Below, piece by piece: positions 18,468-27,226 of a stretch of 64,000 nt of DNA. The translations under genes and the position numbers were made by a program. The stretch is taken from the NCBI GenBank assembly GCA_018701215.1, contig JABIWH010000050.1, forward strand, positions 124,001 to 188,000. The letters are read 5' to 3'. Numbering within the stretch: the first letter of the stretch is position 1; every line of letters starts with the position of its first letter. The DNA is from Rhodospirillaceae bacterium (lineage in GTDB: Bacteria; Pseudomonadota; Alphaproteobacteria; GCA-2731375). A model generated the notes under the pieces. That model did no database searches and was not told where the DNA came from. It saw only the letters and a list, made by a program, of their open reading frames with translations.

Positions 18468-19889
18468 ATGACCAGCAAGCTTGTGGGACGGGTTCACCAA
18501 GTCATCGGCGCCGTCGTCGACGTGCAATTCGATGATGAATTGCCAGCCATCCTCTCGGCGCTTGAAATCAAGCACGGGGACCGCACATTGGTCCTCGAAG
18601 TCGCCCAGCATTTGGGTGAATCCTCGGTCCGCACCATCGCCATGGATACCACCGAGGGCCTGGTCCGCGGCCAGGAAGTGATTGCCACGGGCAACGCCAT
18701 TACGGTCCCCGTCGGGGCGGCGACCCTGGGCCGGATCATGAACGTGATCGGCGAACCGGTGGACGAGCGCGGCCCCATTGATAAGACAGAGACCCGCGCC
18801 ATCCATCAGGATGCCCCGCCCTTTGTTGAGCAATCGACAGAGACCGAAATGTTGGCCACGGGCATCAAGGTGGTTGACCTCCTCGCGCCGTACGTGAAGG
18901 GCGGCAAGATCGGCCTGTTTGGCGGCGCCGGCGTGGGCAAGACCGTGATTATCATGGAATTGATCAACAATATCGCCAACGCCCATGGCGGCTATTCGGT
19001 GTTCGCGGGCGTTGGCGAGCGGACCCGCGAAGGCAACGACCTGTACTACGAAATGATCGAATCCAATGTTATCAACCTCGAAGGCGAGGGCTCCAAGGCT
19101 TCCCTGGTGTATGGCCAGATGAACGAACCTCCCGGTGCCCGCCTACGCGTCGGCCTGACCGGCCTGACCGTGGCCGAGCAGTTCCGCGATGAAGGCCGCG
19201 ACGTGCTGTTCTTCGTGGATAATATTTTCCGCTTCACCCAGGCCGGCTCGGAAGTGTCCGCGCTGTTGGGCCGTATTCCCTCCGCCGTGGGTTATCAGCC
19301 CACCCTGGCGACGGACATGGGCACCTTGCAGGAGCGTATTACCACCACGACCAAGGGTTCGATCACCTCGGTGCAGGCCATTTACGTCCCCGCCGATGAC
19401 TTGACCGATCCCGCGCCTGCGACATCGTTTGCCCATCTGGACGCCACGACGGTGTTGTCCCGGCAAATTGCCGAGCTGGGCATCTATCCGGCCGTGGATC
19501 CGCTGGACTCCACCTCGCGCATTCTCGATGCCCGCGTCCTGGGTCAGGAACATTATGATATTGCCCGCGAAGTCCAGCGTATCCTGCAACAGTACAAGGC
19601 CCTGCAGGACATCATCGCCATTCTGGGCATGGACGAATTATCCGAGGAAGACCGCCTGACCGTGGCCCGGGCCCGGAAGATCCAGCGTTTCCTCTCGCAG
19701 CCGTTCCACGTGGCGGAAATCTTCACCGGTACGCCCGGCACTTTCGTGAGCATGGAAGACACCATCAAGGGCTTCAAGGAAATCTGCTCGGGCCAGCATG
19801 ACGAGCTGCCGGAACAGGCCTTCTATATGGTAGGCACCATCGAGGAAGCCATCGAGAAAGCCAAGCAGATGGCGGCGGAAGCGGCCTAA
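18468..19889 (+). CDS. atpD: F1Fo ATP synthase subunit beta
   Basis: Catalytic subunit of F1, 473 aa. Walker A is GGAGVGKTVIIME near residue 151, with catalytic Glu in GVGERTREGNDLY, Walker B VLFFVDNIFRF and the signature PAVDPLDSTSRI. The N-terminus starts after TSKLVGRVHQVIGAVVDVQF. It lies fourth in atpHAGDC, 26 bases before atpC. Confidence 0.98.
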   Translation: MTSKLVGRVHQVIGAVVDVQFDDELPAILSALEIKHGDRTLVLEVAQHLGESSVRTIAMDTTEGLVRGQEVIATGNAITVPVGAATLGRIMNVIGEPVDERGPIDKTETRAIHQDAPPFVEQSTETEMLATGIKVVDLLAPYVKGGKIGLFGGAGVGKTVIIMELINNIANAHGGYSVFAGVGERTREGNDLYYEMIESNVINLEGEGSKASLVYGQMNEPPGARLRVGLTGLTVAEQFRDEGRDVLFFVDNIFRFTQAGSEVSALLGRIPSAVGYQPTLATDMGTLQERITTTTKGSITSVQAIYVPADDLTDPAPATSFAHLDATTVLSRQIAELGIYPAVDPLDSTSRILDARVLGQEHYDIAREVQRILQQYKALQDIIAILGMDELSEEDRLTVARARKIQRFLSQPFHVAEIFTGTPGTFVSMEDTIKGFKEICSGQHDELPEQAFYMVGTIEEAIEKAKQMAAEAA

Positions 19890-19915
19890 CTTAGCCAATA
19901 AGAGGTACGGGTAGC

Positions 19916-20320
19916 ATGGCCGACAAGGTCTCATTCGAACTGGTATCGCCCGACCGGCTGTTGATGTCGGTGGATGCGGATGCCGTGGCGATGCCTGGGA
20001 TGGAGGGCGACTTTGGCGTCCTGCCGGGCCATGCCCCGTTGATCTCCGCGCTCCGCGCCGGTGTGATCGAAGTGGAAGGCGCCGGTGGCGATAGCCCGGA
20101 CCGGGTCTATATCGCCGGTGGTTTCGCCGAAGTCGCAGCCGACCGCCTGGTCGTCCTGGCCGAGGAAGCCGTCGTCGTGGCCGATATGGACCGGGCCGAT
20201 CTGGAAGCACGAATTCAGGAAGCCAATGGCGAGTTGGAAGCGGCGGATGAGGGCGAAGAACGCCGCCTGGCGGAAGGCAAAATCAGCGTCCTGCAGGAAA
20301 TGCTGGGCGCCGCCCGTTAA
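19916..20320 (+). CDS. atpC: F1Fo ATP synthase subunit epsilon
   Basis: Small rotor subunit of 134 aa that joins gamma to the c-ring and can inhibit ATP hydrolysis. The beta-sandwich domain shows FELVSPDRLLMSVDADAVAMPGMEGDFGVLPGHAPLISAL and YIAGGFAEVAADRLVVLAEEAV (patterns split here by ordinary sequence), followed by a helical hairpin rich in Glu and Ala (LEAADEGEERRLAEGKI). It is the last gene of the operon before an intrinsic terminator. No F0 genes follow, as is usual in alphaproteobacteria. Confidence 0.95.
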   Translation: MADKVSFELVSPDRLLMSVDADAVAMPGMEGDFGVLPGHAPLISALRAGVIEVEGAGGDSPDRVYIAGGFAEVAADRLVVLAEEAVVVADMDRADLEARIQEANGELEAADEGEERRLAEGKISVLQEMLGAAR

Positions 20321-20344
20321 CACAGGGGCGAAATTCTGAAATGG

Positions 20345-20382
20345 AAGCCCGCCTGCATTTGTCACGGCGGGCTTTCTTTCTT
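20345..20382 (+). terminator. Intrinsic terminator of the atp operon
   Basis: AAGCCCGCC (20345-20353) pairs perfectly with GGCGGGCTT (20366-20374) around a 12-base loop, followed by TCTTTCTT. It is 25 bases after the atpC stop. Confidence 0.9.
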
Positions 20383-20415
20383 CTAGGGATCGTTTGAGCG
20401 ATAGGGATCTACGAC

Positions 20416-21615
20416 ATGACAGTACGACGGGGACGAAATTTTCTGCAGACGCCGGGACCAACCAATATTCCCGAGCGGATCCTGCGCGCCATGCATCAGC
20501 CGGCCTGGGAATATTCCGGCCCTGATTTTGTCGAACTGGCCCGGGAATGTCTTTTGGATATCCGCCCCATCTTCAAGACCAACGAAGAGGTCTTCATTTA
20601 TGCCTCCAACGGCCACGGCGCCTGGGAAGCGGCACTCGCCAATATCCTCTCGCCGGGCGACAAGGTTCTGGTGCCGGAAACCGGACTGTTTTCCTTTGCT
20701 TGGTCGGCCATGGCGGAACAGCTGGGCGTCACCATCGATACGATTCCATCTGATTGGCGCCACGCCATCAACGCGGATGAAGTCGAGGAACGCCTGCGCG
20801 CGGACACCGCCGGTGAATACCGCGCCGTCCTGATGGTGCATACGGAAACCGCGACGGGCATTACCTCGGACGTCCCTGCCATACGCAAGGCGATAGATAA
20901 TGCCGGCCATGATGCTCTGTTGGTTGCCGATGTCATCGCTTCGCTTGCCTGCACCGATTTCCGTATGGACGAGTGGGGCGTGGATATCGCCATTGGCGGT
21001 TCGCAAAAAGGCCTGATGTGCCCCATCGGCCTGGGTTTCAATGCGGTTAGCCAAAAGGCCCGAGGGGTCGCCAACGCCGCCGGCGGCGGCAGCCCCCGCA
21101 GCTATTGGGATTGGCAAAGCCGCAGCATGGTCCGTCCCGAAGCCTACCGCTGGTTCTCCGGCACCGCGCCGGAACATATGATCTTTGGCCTGCGCGAGGC
21201 TTTGGACATGCTGGCCGAGGAAGGTCTGGATGCCGCATTCGCCCGTCATGCCCGCCTGGGCGATGCCACCCGTGCGGCGGTCGATGCCTGGTCCAGCGCC
21301 GGCGGCATGGAAATAAACGCGGTTGTGCCGGCACAACGGGCCGAATCTATCACCACCATCCGCGTCGCCGAAGGCATGGACGTCAAACAGTTCCAGGGCA
21401 TCCTGCGCGACCGCTTCAACGTCGCGGTCGGCGGTGGCTTGGGCCAATTGGAGGGCAAAGCCTTCCGCATCGGCCACATGGGCGATATCAACGAGCCGAT
21501 GATCCTGGGCACCCTGGCCAGCGTCGAGGCCACCTTCAAGATCCTTGGCATTGCCCACGGCGAAGGCGCCCTGCCCGCCGCCATCGCCTCGCTGGCGGCC
21601 GCGCATAAGCAGTAG
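20416..21615 (+). CDS. Class V aminotransferase (alanine/serine-glyoxylate aminotransferase family)
   Basis: PLP enzyme of 399 aa moving an amino group from alanine or serine to glyoxylate. The start RRGRNFLQTPGPTNIPERIL is typical of this family. NGHGAWEAAL binds the cofactor phosphate region, VADVIASLACTDFRMDEWGVD holds the Asp that contacts the pyridine nitrogen, and GGSQKGLMCPIGLG holds the PLP lysine in the SQKG motif. The C-terminal VGGGLGQLEGKAFRIGHMGDIN motif is the usual substrate-carboxylate region. It follows the atp terminator by about 30 bases. Whether it prefers alanine or serine as donor cannot be decided by eye. Confidence 0.9.
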   Translation: MTVRRGRNFLQTPGPTNIPERILRAMHQPAWEYSGPDFVELARECLLDIRPIFKTNEEVFIYASNGHGAWEAALANILSPGDKVLVPETGLFSFAWSAMAEQLGVTIDTIPSDWRHAINADEVEERLRADTAGEYRAVLMVHTETATGITSDVPAIRKAIDNAGHDALLVADVIASLACTDFRMDEWGVDIAIGGSQKGLMCPIGLGFNAVSQKARGVANAAGGGSPRSYWDWQSRSMVRPEAYRWFSGTAPEHMIFGLREALDMLAEEGLDAAFARHARLGDATRAAVDAWSSAGGMEINAVVPAQRAESITTIRVAEGMDVKQFQGILRDRFNVAVGGGLGQLEGKAFRIGHMGDINEPMILGTLASVEATFKILGIAHGEGALPAAIASLAAAHKQ

Positions 21616-21682
21616 TGTAAAAATTTTCCTTTGCAGGAGAAAATTGACCACTGTTAAGGCTGGTCGCTGAATTTGGCTTAAA

Positions 21683-22432
21683 ATGCCAGCTGAAATGACG
21701 AACAAGGCCGCAGATGAATATGCGATGGCTGCAACGGCATTTACCGTTCGGGGCTTGAGCAAGATCTATGGCGCGGGCGAAACCGAGGTTCACGCCCTGC
21801 GCGGCATTGATCTCGAACTGCTGGAAGGTGAACTGGTGGTCCTGCTGGGTCCGTCGGGCAGCGGCAAATCCACCTTTCTGAACATTCTCGGCGGCCTGGA
21901 CACACCAACCTCGGGCAGTGTCTATTTTCGCGGCCAGGATATCACAGCACTGGACAGCGGCGGGCTGACCCGGTATCGGCGGGACCATGTGGGCTTTGTT
22001 TTTCAGTTTTATAACCTGATCCCCTCGTTAACGGCGCGGGAAAACGTTGCCCTGGTGACGGAGATCGCCGCCGATCCCCTGCCGCCCGCCGAGGCGCTTG
22101 ACATCGTCGGCCTGGCCGACCGGTTGGATCATTTCCCGGCACAACTGTCCGGCGGCGAGCAGCAGCGCGTCGCCGTCGCCCGCGCCATCGCCAAAAAGCC
22201 CGAGGTGCTGTTGTGCGACGAACCCACCGGCGCCCTGGACAGCAAGACCGGCATTGGCGTGCTGGAAGCCATTGAACGGGTCAACCAGGAATTCGGCACT
22301 ACTGCCGCCATCATCACCCACAACGCCGCCATCGCCGGTATCGCCGACCGGGTGATAAGCTTTGCCGATGGCGCCTTGGCATCCGTCCACCGCAACGAAC
22401 AGAAGATCTCAGCCGCCGAGGTCAGTTGGTGA
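21683..22432 (+). CDS. ABC transporter ATP-binding protein (LolD/MacB type)
   Basis: ATPase of a mechanotransmission-type ABC system, 249 aa. Walker A is GPSGSGKSTFLNILGGL, Q-loop FQFYNLIPSLTA, signature LSGGEQQRVAVARAI, Walker B VLLCDEPTGALDS and the H-loop His is in IITHNAAIAG. Possible starts are ATG at 21683, 21695 or 21725; the domain itself begins just after the last one. The stop TGA shares one base with the ATG of the permease gene, and the adaptor gene follows, so the three make one exporter. Confidence 0.9.
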   Translation: MPAEMTNKAADEYAMAATAFTVRGLSKIYGAGETEVHALRGIDLELLEGELVVLLGPSGSGKSTFLNILGGLDTPTSGSVYFRGQDITALDSGGLTRYRRDHVGFVFQFYNLIPSLTARENVALVTEIAADPLPPAEALDIVGLADRLDHFPAQLSGGEQQRVAVARAIAKKPEVLLCDEPTGALDSKTGIGVLEAIERVNQEFGTTAAIITHNAAIAGIADRVISFADGALASVHRNEQKISAAEVSW

Positions 22433-24795
22433 TGAGCGCCCTGAACCGGAAACTGCTGCGTGATCTTTGGCATATCCGGGGCCAGGCCCTGGCCATCGCC
22501 GTTGTCATCGCCTGTGGCATCTCTACCGTGGTGATGTCGTTCGGCACCCTGTCCTCATTAGAAGTTACCCGGGATGCCTATTATGAGCAGCAGCGTTTTG
22601 CCGACGTATTCGCCCATTTAAAGCGGGCGCCGGCTTCCCTGGAGAGCGAAATCGCCCGCATCGGCGGTGTCAAACGCGTCGATACCCGTATCGTCGAGGC
22701 GGCAAACCTGGATGTCGCTGGCCTGGACGAGCCGGTTTTGGGCCAGTTGATCTCCCTGCCGAAGCGGGGCGCGGCGAAACTCAATCAGATCGTTCTACGC
22801 CGAGGCCGCCTGCCAGAGCCCAAGCGGCCCGGCGAGGTCATCTTGAGCGAACCTTTCGCCGAAGCCCATGGCCTGTCCCCCGGCGGGCATATCCTGGCGA
22901 CCATCAACGGCCATAAGCAACGCTTGAATATCGTCGGCATCGCATTGTCACCGGAATATATCTACGCCATCGGCCCCGGCTCATTGATGCCCGATGACAA
23001 GCGTTTTGGTATCGTCTGGATGGGCCGGGACGCCATGGAGGCCAGCTTTGATCTGAAGTCAGCTTTCAATAACGTGACCGTGAGCCTGATGCGGGCCACG
23101 GACGAAGCGCAAGTGATCAAGCGCCTGGATGATCTACTCGCACCCTGGGGCGGCATCGGCGCCTATGGGCGGGAGGATCAGATCTCGCATGCCTTTGTCG
23201 CCAACGAGATAGAGGAACTGCGGGGTATAGGCAGCATTGTGCCGCCGATTTTCCTGGCCGTGGCGGCGTTTTTGCTGAACGTCGTGATTTCGCGCATCAT
23301 CGCGACAGAGCGGCAACAAATTGGCCTGATGAAGGCCTTTGGCTACTCGGACCTGGTGGTCGGCGGCCACTATCTGAAGCTGGTTCTGCTGATCGCCAGC
23401 ATTGGCATAATTCTGGGCTGTCTGGCCGGCGCCTGGTTGGGCCGCGCGGTGACGGAACTGTACACGGAATTCTTCCGCTTTCCGGTGCTCTATTTCCGCC
23501 TGGATTTCCACGTCTTCGCCGCCGCCGGTTTGGTCAGCCTCGCGGCCAGCGGCCTTGGTGCCCTGGGCGGCATCCGCGCGGCTGTTTCCCTGCCTCCCGC
23601 CGTCGCCATGCAGCCCGCCGCCCCCACCACCTATCGTCGTGGCCTGGCCGGAAAATTGGGCCTGACCAAGCGCTTGAGCCAGCCGACCTTGATGATCATG
23701 CGTCACCTTGGCCGCTGGCCGTTCAGGGCCGGGTTGACGGCCCTGGGCATATCCATGTCCGTGGCCATTCTGGTGGCATCGCTGTTTTTCTTCGATGCCA
23801 CTGAACACATGCTGGACATCTACTTCCACCATGGCCAGCGCCAGGACGCAACGGTGGTCTTTAGCGAACCGCGCAGTCTACGGGCCATGGCCGAAATCCG
23901 CCGTTTTCCAGGCGTGATGGCGACGGAGCCTTTTCGGGCGGTGGCGGTGAAATTGCATCATGGCCCCCGCAGTGAACGGGCATCCATCGCCGGCCTGGAC
24001 AGCCGGACCGTTCTGCGCAGGGTGCTGGATACTGATTTGAAACCGGTGTCCCTGCCGCCGACCGGACTGATCCTGTCGACCAAAATGGCAGAAATGCTGG
24101 ACGCGCGCACTGGACAGCAGATACGGATTGAAGTTCTGGAAGGGCGCCGGCCCCTGGTCGAGGTTGTGGTCACCGCGATCGTCGAGGAATATATCGCCGC
24201 GCCCGCTTATATGCATCGCGCCGCCCTGAATGACCTGATGGGCGAGGGCCGACTGATTTCCGGCGTTTTTCTACAAGTGGACAACCGTTATGCAGCGGCG
24301 CTTTACCACACCCTGAAGGACACACCCGCCGTCGCCGGTGTCACCCTGCAAACAGCGGCGTTGGAGGCGGTCCGCAAGACCATGGCCGAGACCCTGAATA
24401 TCATGATGTCTTTCTATGTCCTGTTCGGCAGCTTGATCGCTTTCGGCGTGGTCTACAACAGCGCCCGGGTATCCTTGTCGGAACGGGGTCGGGAGTTGGC
24501 TTCGCTCCGCGTCTTGGGCTTCACCCGGGCCGAGGTTTCCTACATTCTGCTGGGCGAACTGGCGGTCCTGACCCTGGCCGCGTTACCCATTGGCTGTGTC
24601 TTTGGCGTCGGTTTGGCACGGCTGATAGTTTCGAACCTGAATACCGAACTGTTCCGGGTGCCCATGGTGGTGACGCCGGTGACCTTCGCCATGGCAATGT
24701 CGGCGGTGATCGTGGCCGCCACGGTATCCGGTCTCATCGTACGCCGACGGATCGACCGCTTCGACCTCGTCGCGGTTCTGAAAACACGGGAGTAG
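22432..24795 (+). CDS. ABC transporter permease with two FtsX-type domains
   Basis: Membrane component of 787 aa of the exporter. The N-terminal helix follows ALNRKLLRDLWHIRGQALAIAVVIACG; a large periplasmic domain follows; then an FtsX domain around residues 265-390 (VPPIFLAVAAFLLNVVISRIIATERQQIGLMKAFGYS and two more helices). A second unit repeats this with MRHLGRWPFRAGLTALGISMSVAILVASLFF, another periplasmic domain and a final FtsX domain with ERGRELASLRVLGFTRAEVSYILLGE. This internal duplication gives a large 8-10-helix protein, unlike the single-domain MacB or LolC. The GTG at 22426 is in frame, but ATG 22432 overlapping the previous stop is more natural. Confidence 0.88.
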   Translation: MSALNRKLLRDLWHIRGQALAIAVVIACGISTVVMSFGTLSSLEVTRDAYYEQQRFADVFAHLKRAPASLESEIARIGGVKRVDTRIVEAANLDVAGLDEPVLGQLISLPKRGAAKLNQIVLRRGRLPEPKRPGEVILSEPFAEAHGLSPGGHILATINGHKQRLNIVGIALSPEYIYAIGPGSLMPDDKRFGIVWMGRDAMEASFDLKSAFNNVTVSLMRATDEAQVIKRLDDLLAPWGGIGAYGREDQISHAFVANEIEELRGIGSIVPPIFLAVAAFLLNVVISRIIATERQQIGLMKAFGYSDLVVGGHYLKLVLLIASIGIILGCLAGAWLGRAVTELYTEFFRFPVLYFRLDFHVFAAAGLVSLAASGLGALGGIRAAVSLPPAVAMQPAAPTTYRRGLAGKLGLTKRLSQPTLMIMRHLGRWPFRAGLTALGISMSVAILVASLFFFDATEHMLDIYFHHGQRQDATVVFSEPRSLRAMAEIRRFPGVMATEPFRAVAVKLHHGPRSERASIAGLDSRTVLRRVLDTDLKPVSLPPTGLILSTKMAEMLDARTGQQIRIEVLEGRRPLVEVVVTAIVEEYIAAPAYMHRAALNDLMGEGRLISGVFLQVDNRYAAALYHTLKDTPAVAGVTLQTAALEAVRKTMAETLNIMMSFYVLFGSLIAFGVVYNSARVSLSERGRELASLRVLGFTRAEVSYILLGELAVLTLAALPIGCVFGVGLARLIVSNLNTELFRVPMVVTPVTFAMAMSAVIVAATVSGLIVRRRIDRFDLVAVLKTRE

Positions 24796-24800
24796 CTGAA

Positions 24801-26012
24801 ATGGTATCACCTTGGCCGCGACGTATCGGATACCTTGCCGGGGCAATCGCCATTGTCGGCGGCCTCGCCTATGCCTTGCAGCCGCAACCGGTCGCCGTCA
24901 ATCTGAGTACGGTCAGCATCGGCCCCATGCTAGTGACCCTGGACGAAGAGGGCCGGACACAGGTCAAGGACATCTATGTCGTTTCGGCCCCGGTCGCGGG
25001 CCGCAAGCTTAGAAACAGTCAAAAGGTCGGCGCCGAGGTTACGGCACATGAAACCGTGCTGGCGGCGATCGAACCCAGCGACCCTGCCTTCCTCGATCTG
25101 CGCTCAACGGCGGAGGCCAAGGCCCGGATCAAGGCGGCGCAGGCGGCCCGCACCCTGGCCGAAGCCGAGCTTAAACGTACCCTGGCGGAGCTTGATTTCG
25201 CCCGCGCCGATTTCGCCAGGGCCGAGGCGCTGGTCAAGCGCGGCACCATATCGAAACGCCAATTGGAACACGCCCAACTGGGCCTCAGAACGAAGGAAGC
25301 CGCAGTCTCCACCGCACGGGCTGGTCTGCGCGTCAAACGCTACGAACTTGAAACCGCCAACGCTGCCCTGATTGATCCTGGCGCGCGCAACCGTGCCGGA
25401 GGACCGGCATGCTGCGTTACCGTGCGCTCCCCTATTGATGGCCAAATTCTGCGCCTGGTGATCGAAAGTGCAGCCGTCGTCCCGATGGGTGCGCCGTTGG
25501 TCGAAGTGGGTGATCCGAAAAATTTAGAAATCGTTGTCGACCTGCTGTCCTCGGACGCGGTTCAGGTTCATGTCGGGGACGAGGTGCTGATAGACGATTG
25601 GGGCGGCGGCATGACCTTGAAGGGCCGGGTACGCCGGGTGGAACCGGCAGGCTTCACCAAGATCTCCGCCCTCGGCATCGAGGAACAGCGGGTCAACGTG
25701 CTGATCGATTTCACCGGTCCGCCAGTACGTTACGCCCGCCTGGGCCACGGCTATCGGGTTGATGCCCGCATCGTTATCTGGCGCGGCGACAAGGTTCTAC
25801 AGGTCTCCATGAGCGCCCTGTTCAGGGATGGCGACGATTGGGCCGTCTTTTCCGCCAAGGACGGCGTGGCGCGCCTACAACACCTAAAGATCGGCAAGAC
25901 CAACGGCAAACAGGCCCAGGTACTCGAAGGCCTGGCGGCTGGCGACCAAGTCATCCAACACCCCTCCGATGTCCTGGAAGACGGTGACGAAATCGCCCGG
26001 CGTGGCGAGTGA
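24801..26012 (+). CDS. Periplasmic adaptor / membrane fusion protein (HlyD/MacA family)
   Basis: Adaptor linking the inner-membrane exporter to an outer-membrane channel, 403 aa. One N-terminal membrane segment (RIGYLAGAIAIVGGLAYAL) anchors it. The coiled-coil hairpin covers about residues 100-185 (runs of Ala, Glu, Arg such as AEAELKRTLAELDFARADFARAEALVKRG). The lipoyl half-motif ends with VTVRSPIDGQILRLVIESAAVVPMG. The beta-barrel and membrane-proximal domains follow. It lies five bases after the permease stop. No outer-membrane TolC-type gene is next to it, so the exporter must borrow one or act without it. Confidence 0.9.
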   Translation: MVSPWPRRIGYLAGAIAIVGGLAYALQPQPVAVNLSTVSIGPMLVTLDEEGRTQVKDIYVVSAPVAGRKLRNSQKVGAEVTAHETVLAAIEPSDPAFLDLRSTAEAKARIKAAQAARTLAEAELKRTLAELDFARADFARAEALVKRGTISKRQLEHAQLGLRTKEAAVSTARAGLRVKRYELETANAALIDPGARNRAGGPACCVTVRSPIDGQILRLVIESAAVVPMGAPLVEVGDPKNLEIVVDLLSSDAVQVHVGDEVLIDDWGGGMTLKGRVRRVEPAGFTKISALGIEEQRVNVLIDFTGPPVRYARLGHGYRVDARIVIWRGDKVLQVSMSALFRDGDDWAVFSAKDGVARLQHLKIGKTNGKQAQVLEGLAAGDQVIQHPSDVLEDGDEIARRGE

Positions 26013-26014
26013 CG

Positions 26015-26803
26015 CTACTGCGCGTTCAGGAACCCAAGCAGGGCGGAGGTAAAGCCATCCGCCTGTTCGATGTTGGACAGATGCGCCGCTTCTTCCAGAA
26101 CCACCAGCTGTGAATTGGCGATCTGGGCCTGCATGGCCTCGGAGGCGGAAACCGGCGTGCCTGTGTCATCGGCGCCGACAATAATCAAGGTCGGCAGCTT
26201 GATGCTGGACAACTGATCAAGGTAATCCAACACTTTCAGAGCATGACAGCAACCGATGAAACCGGCCGGCGGCGTGGCCAGGAACTGCGCCCGGATCGCC
26301 TCGACCGATGGCGGTTTACTGGCCAGATAAGGCTCGGTGAACCAACGCTCCATGGTCGGGTCCGCCAAGGGCGTCATGCCCCCTGCCGATACGGCGACAA
26401 TACGGTCATTCCAGGTGGCGCGGCCTTCGGCGGGAATTTGCGACGAGGTATCGCAGAGCGAGAGGCTTTTAAGGCGGCCGTTTTGGCGCAGGGCGATGTT
26501 CTGGCCAATCATGCCGCCCATGGACAGCCCCACCCAATGCACTTGACGCAAATCCAGGCCGTCCATCAGCGCCACGGCATCATCACCCAATTGATCAAGG
26601 CTATAGGCGCCTTCAGGTGCCGTGGTGCCGCCATGGCCGCGGGTGTCATAACAGAGCACCCGGTATTTTTCGGCCAATTTCGGCAATTGCGGCGCCCACA
26701 TCACCGAGGATGAACCGAGCGAATGGCTCAACACCACCACCGGCGCGCCCTCGGGCCCGAACAGTTCATATTCGATGGAAATACCGTTGCCATAAAATTT
26801 CAT
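26015..26803 (-). CDS. Alpha/beta hydrolase, 3-oxoadipate enol-lactonase-like
   Basis: Hydrolase of 262 aa resembling PcaD, which opens 3-oxoadipate enol-lactone. Visible parts are the oxyanion strand VVLSHSLGSSSVMW, YDTRGHGGTTAPEG, the nucleophile elbow GLSMGGMIGQNIAL (Ser), the acid in TLIIVGADDTGTPVS and the His in EEAAHLSNIEQADGF. The start codon overlaps the stop of the cupin gene by four bases. No other beta-ketoadipate gene (pcaB, C, G, H, I, J) is present, so its substrate may differ. It is convergent with the adaptor gene, with stops 2 bases apart. Confidence 0.85.
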   Translation of the reverse strand: MKFYGNGISIEYELFGPEGAPVVVLSHSLGSSSVMWAPQLPKLAEKYRVLCYDTRGHGGTTAPEGAYSLDQLGDDAVALMDGLDLRQVHWVGLSMGGMIGQNIALRQNGRLKSLSLCDTSSQIPAEGRATWNDRIVAVSAGGMTPLADPTMERWFTEPYLASKPPSVEAIRAQFLATPPAGFIGCCHALKVLDYLDQLSSIKLPTLIIVGADDTGTPVSASEAMQAQIANSQLVVLEEAAHLSNIEQADGFTSALLGFLNAQ

Positions 26804-27135
26804 CTCGAAGCCTCCAAATTCTCTTCAATAGGATGCGCTTTTAGCTCCACCTCAATAAAGACCAGCTCCGCCGCGCCCGCATTGATGACATTGTGATCAA
26901 CCCCGGCGCGGCGGTAGTACGAGATACCCTGTGCCAGTTCCGCATGGCTCTCCGTGCCATCGGGCGCAATGATCCGCAACAAGCCATCGGTTTGCGGCAC
27001 TACGACATAATCCCACTGATGCACATGGGGTTCCGTCTCGGCCCCCGGCACAAATCGATATTCGGTGACCCGCACCCGGTCATTGTCCTCTTGAACGGTG
27101 CCAACGGCGGTCGGCCGATTTGTCTGCTCCGTCAT
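26800..27135 (-). CDS. Cupin-domain protein
   Basis: Small single-cupin beta-barrel protein of 111 aa. The metal-binding motif is in ETEPHVHQWDYVVVPQTDGLL (HxH), with the second half around GISYYRRAGVDHNVINAG (His again). The ATG at 27135 is the family-like start; the open frame extends upstream without domain features. It overlaps the following hydrolase gene by four bases and is divergent from the ThDP enzyme gene, with about 90 bases between. It could be a dioxygenase-like, isomerase or sensor protein. Confidence 0.8.
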   Translation of the reverse strand: MTEQTNRPTAVGTVQEDNDRVRVTEYRFVPGAETEPHVHQWDYVVVPQTDGLLRIIAPDGTESHAELAQGISYYRRAGVDHNVINAGAAELVFIEVELKAHPIEENLEASR

Positions 27136-27226
27136 CGCGCAGCCTCCTCTTTTGCTTGAAACTAACACGAATATTCCTCGGCCCGCAGCACTTGTCGTGA
27201 CGCCGGCCTTGGGGCAATGTCGTGCC
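27136..27226. promoter_or_regulatory. Shared promoter region, cupin / ThDP enzyme genes
   Basis: This 91-base stretch between two divergent start codons must hold promoters for the cupin-hydrolase pair and for the ThDP enzyme. GAGGCTGC on the minus strand is close to the cupin ATG and can serve as its ribosome binding site. I found no clear operator. Confidence 0.3.

Noticed and set aside
20383..21762. 459-codon minus-strand frame opposite the class V aminotransferase gene
   Set aside because: It is a shadow of the aminotransferase; that gene has intact PLP motifs and the frame opposite has none.
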